Below are positions 62,166 to 64,000 of a stretch of DNA of 64,000 bases, piece after piece. The stretch is taken from assembly GCA_965223465.1 (NCBI GenBank), contig OZ245025.1, forward strand, positions 806,001 through 870,000, given 5' to 3'. The position numbers were made by a program, and so were the translations under genes. This DNA comes from JAAELZ01 sp965223465. Lineage in GTDB: Bacteria; Pseudomonadota; Gammaproteobacteria; Arenicellales; Poriferihabitantaceae. The notes below the pieces were generated by a model. It was not told where the DNA came from, did not search any database, and was given only the letters and a program-made list of their open reading frames with translations. Numbering within the stretch: position 1 is the stretch's first letter; each line of letters begins with the position of its first letter.

Positions 62166-63517
62166 GCGACTGCCAACGCGTTTTGCTTGATCACTTCAAG
62201 GGCCTCGCCACGCAATGAATTGATAAAACTTTCCTTAATCTTTACTTTCACGAACTGTCCTTGCCAACGGGCATCACCCGCAAAGGTGACCGATCGGTTG
62301 TTTTCGGTTTTACCGCGTAACTCGCTTGAATTTTTGCGCGAGCGCCCCTCCACCAATACAACTTGTTCCGAACCGACCATACTGCCACTGATTTCACTGG
62401 CCATCTGGTTTATGGTTGCTTGTAACCGCGCTAATCGCGTCTTTTTAACGCCCAACGGAACGTCATCTGCTAATTCAGCAGCGGGTGTCCCAGGACGAGC
62501 ACTGTAGATAAAGCTGAAAGATTGGTCAAAATAAATCGCCTCAATTAAATCCATTGTTTGCTCAAATTCTTCATCAGTCTCCCCCGGGAAACCAATAATA
62601 AAATCAGACGAAATAGAGATGTCTGGGCGAGCTATGCGAAGTTTCTTTATAATATCTTGATAATAATCAGTGTGATAGCCACGCTTCATTAGATCAAGAA
62701 TTCTATCTGAGCCTGCTTGAACCGGCAGATGAATATGACTGACTAACTCAGGCGTATCGCGATAAACCGCGATTAAAGCATCATCGAAGTGCAGCGGGTG
62801 TGAGGTCGTGTAGCGTATCCGATCAATCCCATATACGGCTGCAACAAAACGCAATAAATCAGCGAAAGCAATTTCTTCTCCATCGTGCGTGCTTCCTGCA
62901 TAACCATTCACGTTTTGTCCCAACAAATTTACTTCTCGAACACCCTGTGCGGCCAAACCAACGATTTCAGTAATCACATCATCAAAAGGGCGGCTGAACT
63001 CGGTACCACGCGTATAGGGCACCACGCAAAAGCTACAATATTTACTACAACCTTCCATGATCGAAACATATGCCTTAACGCCTTCCACGCGCGGTGGCGG
63101 CAAACAGTCAAATTTTTCGATTTCCGGAAAGCTTGTATCCAGCGCTTTAGTCTGTTTACTGCGTACCTCATCAAGCATTTTGGGTAAACGATGCAATGTT
63201 TGCGGACCAAAAACAATGTCAACATAGGGTGCGCGTTTTAAAATCATCTCGCCTTCCTGGCTGGCAACGCACCCGCCTACCCCAATGATCAGATTTGGAT
63301 TGCGTAATTTTTGTTTGCGCCAACGGCCTAATTGAGAAAATACCTTTTCTTGCGCTTTTTCACGCACTGAACAGGTATTGAGTAATAACACATCCGCTAG
63401 TTTTTCGTCTGTGGTTGATTCCAGTGCATGCGTGCTTGCCAGCAAGTCTGCCATCCGGGATGAATCATACTCATTCATCTGGCAACCAAAGGTTTTTACA
63501 AAAAGCTTATCTGACAC
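62162..63517 (-). CDS. miaB: tRNA-2-methylthio-N6-dimethylallyladenosine synthase
   Basis: Radical-SAM methylthiotransferase modifying A37 of tRNA. 451 residues: N-terminal UPF0004 cluster cysteines (FGCQMNEYDS near residue 10, NTCSVREKAQEKV near 47), radical SAM CxxxCxxC in GCSKYCSFCVVPYTRG near 155, and a C-terminal TRAM domain (SSELRGKTENNRSVTF). ATG 63517. First in the miaB-ybeZ-ybeY-lnt operon. Confidence 0.96.
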   Translation of the reverse strand: MSDKLFVKTFGCQMNEYDSSRMADLLASTHALESTTDEKLADVLLLNTCSVREKAQEKVFSQLGRWRKQKLRNPNLIIGVGGCVASQEGEMILKRAPYVDIVFGPQTLHRLPKMLDEVRSKQTKALDTSFPEIEKFDCLPPPRVEGVKAYVSIMEGCSKYCSFCVVPYTRGTEFSRPFDDVITEIVGLAAQGVREVNLLGQNVNGYAGSTHDGEEIAFADLLRFVAAVYGIDRIRYTTSHPLHFDDALIAVYRDTPELVSHIHLPVQAGSDRILDLMKRGYHTDYYQDIIKKLRIARPDISISSDFIIGFPGETDEEFEQTMDLIEAIYFDQSFSFIYSARPGTPAAELADDVPLGVKKTRLARLQATINQMASEISGSMVGSEQVVLVEGRSRKNSSELRGKTENNRSVTFAGDARWQGQFVKVKIKESFINSLRGEALEVIKQNALAVA

Positions 63518-63719
63518 GCTTCAGGGTATAGTGAGAAATAGCCGATTTTAACTATTTTAATGATGAGATGCTTGGGTAGGCGGTTTCAATTAGAAGATAC
63601 CAAACTTTTGTGAAAATTCCGATTCCAGACAGTCAACCAAGAACGCCAAGTGCAAGTACAGTATCAGGAAATATCGTCCATTAATAAAACTGATTCAAGT
63701 AATTGAATTTACGGCTTGT

Positions 63720-64000
63720 TTAATTCAAGGTGGCGAGTAGTTTTTCTGCTTTACCGCGTACTTTTTTACTGCCAGCAACAATCGCGTCGTTGAGAAAATC
63801 CTTTGCGATATCATTTTCACCCAGCTCTATGTACGCATTTGCTAATGCTAATGCGGTTTCAGGATCGTGTTGATTGATCTCACTTACCTCATCTAGATTA
63901 TCTTCCTGCGCTGGTTCTGGTTCAGCTTTGGTTTCCGCTGATTCATTGACAGTTTCAGTTCCTTCATCCTCTAACGCTATCGGCTCATCCTGATCGATAT
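63720..64000 (-). CDS. FimV-like C-terminal protein (partial)
   Basis: The last 93 codons of a leftward gene that enters at the window edge. The visible end has an acidic segment (EDEGTETVNESAETKAEPEP) then a TPR-like helix pair: PETALALANAYIELGENDIA followed by KDFLNDAIVAGSKKVRGKAE and a final LLATLN. The pattern resembles the FimV C-terminal domain of polar-hub proteins in gammaproteobacteria, but a general TPR protein is possible. In many genomes truA follows fimV; here miaB lies downstream. Confidence 0.6.
   Translation of the reverse strand, partial: IDQDEPIALEDEGTETVNESAETKAEPEPAQEDNLDEVSEINQHDPETALALANAYIELGENDIAKDFLNDAIVAGSKKVRGKAEKLLATLN

Noticed and set aside
1..64000. tRNA, rRNA, CRISPR, insertion sequence, prophage
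   Set aside because: None of the intergenic spaces showed cloverleaf arms, repeat-spacer arrays, transposase or phage genes; reading by eye could miss a diverged tRNA.

Overview
The window reads as one contiguous piece of a gammaproteobacterial chromosome of moderate GC. Almost every gene has an intact, family-typical length. The gene orders prmA-dusB-fis-purH-purD, accB-accC, dnaB-alr-radA, miaB-phoH-ybeY-lnt, cvpA-purF, glnA-ntrB-ntrC and sufS-sufE are all characteristic of that class. A Tat-exported high-potential iron-sulfur protein and a class II aldolase of the long 'Calvin cycle' subtype hint at an environmental, possibly marine or sulfur/photo-related lineage, but no carbon fixation gene is present and genus cannot be named. 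No CRISPR array, prophage, insertion sequence, tRNA or rRNA gene was seen.

Layout. 1-6.6 kb: central carbon cluster transcribed leftward (tkt, gapA, pgk, pyk, fba). 6.9-10.8 kb: beta-CASP RNA nuclease, bioY, branched-chain aminotransferase, HiPIP. 11.3-14.1 kb: small outer-membrane barrel and relA. 14.2-16.4 kb: a rightward cassette of PqqD-like protein, HprK-like kinase and minimal nucleotidyltransferase, facing a GT4 glycosyltransferase and yjbQ. 18.0-18.1 kb: a candidate small RNA. 18.2-20.8 kb: orn, rsmE and a uracil/xanthine permease. 21.1-24.5 kb: the nitrogen locus glnA-ntrB-ntrC with two near-perfect NtrC operators. 24.5-29.2 kb: FKBP isomerase, radA, alr, dnaB. 29.3-36 kb: an accessory-like stretch (chalcone-isomerase-like protein, nucleosidase, GT2, HAD hydrolase, lipoprotein serine hydrolase, small membrane protein, methyltransferase, epimerase). 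36-55 kb: dense housekeeping (cysS, lpxH, purF-cvpA-SPOR-folC-accD, waaA, hemF, tsaC, vanZ, purDH, fis, dusB, DUF3426 protein, prmA, accCB). 55-64 kb: AlkD-like protein, EamA transporter, sufSE, cupin, lnt-ybeY-phoH-miaB and the end of a FimV-like gene.

The most striking observation is the response regulator of the nitrogen locus. Its receiver and Fis-type DNA-binding domains are clearly those of NtrC, but the entire central AAA+ sigma-54 activation domain is missing, with no trace in the DNA between them. It still sits in an overlapping operon with a complete NtrB, downstream of glnA, and palindromes matching the NtrC box precede both glnA and ntrB. The region upstream of glnA contains no GG-N10-GC sigma-54 core. 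Together this suggests an NtrBC system rewired from a sigma-54 activator to a conventional repressor or activator. Second in interest are the PqqD/HprK-like/nucleotidyltransferase cassette, whose substrate is unknown, and a candidate CsrA-binding RNA between orn and yjbQ.
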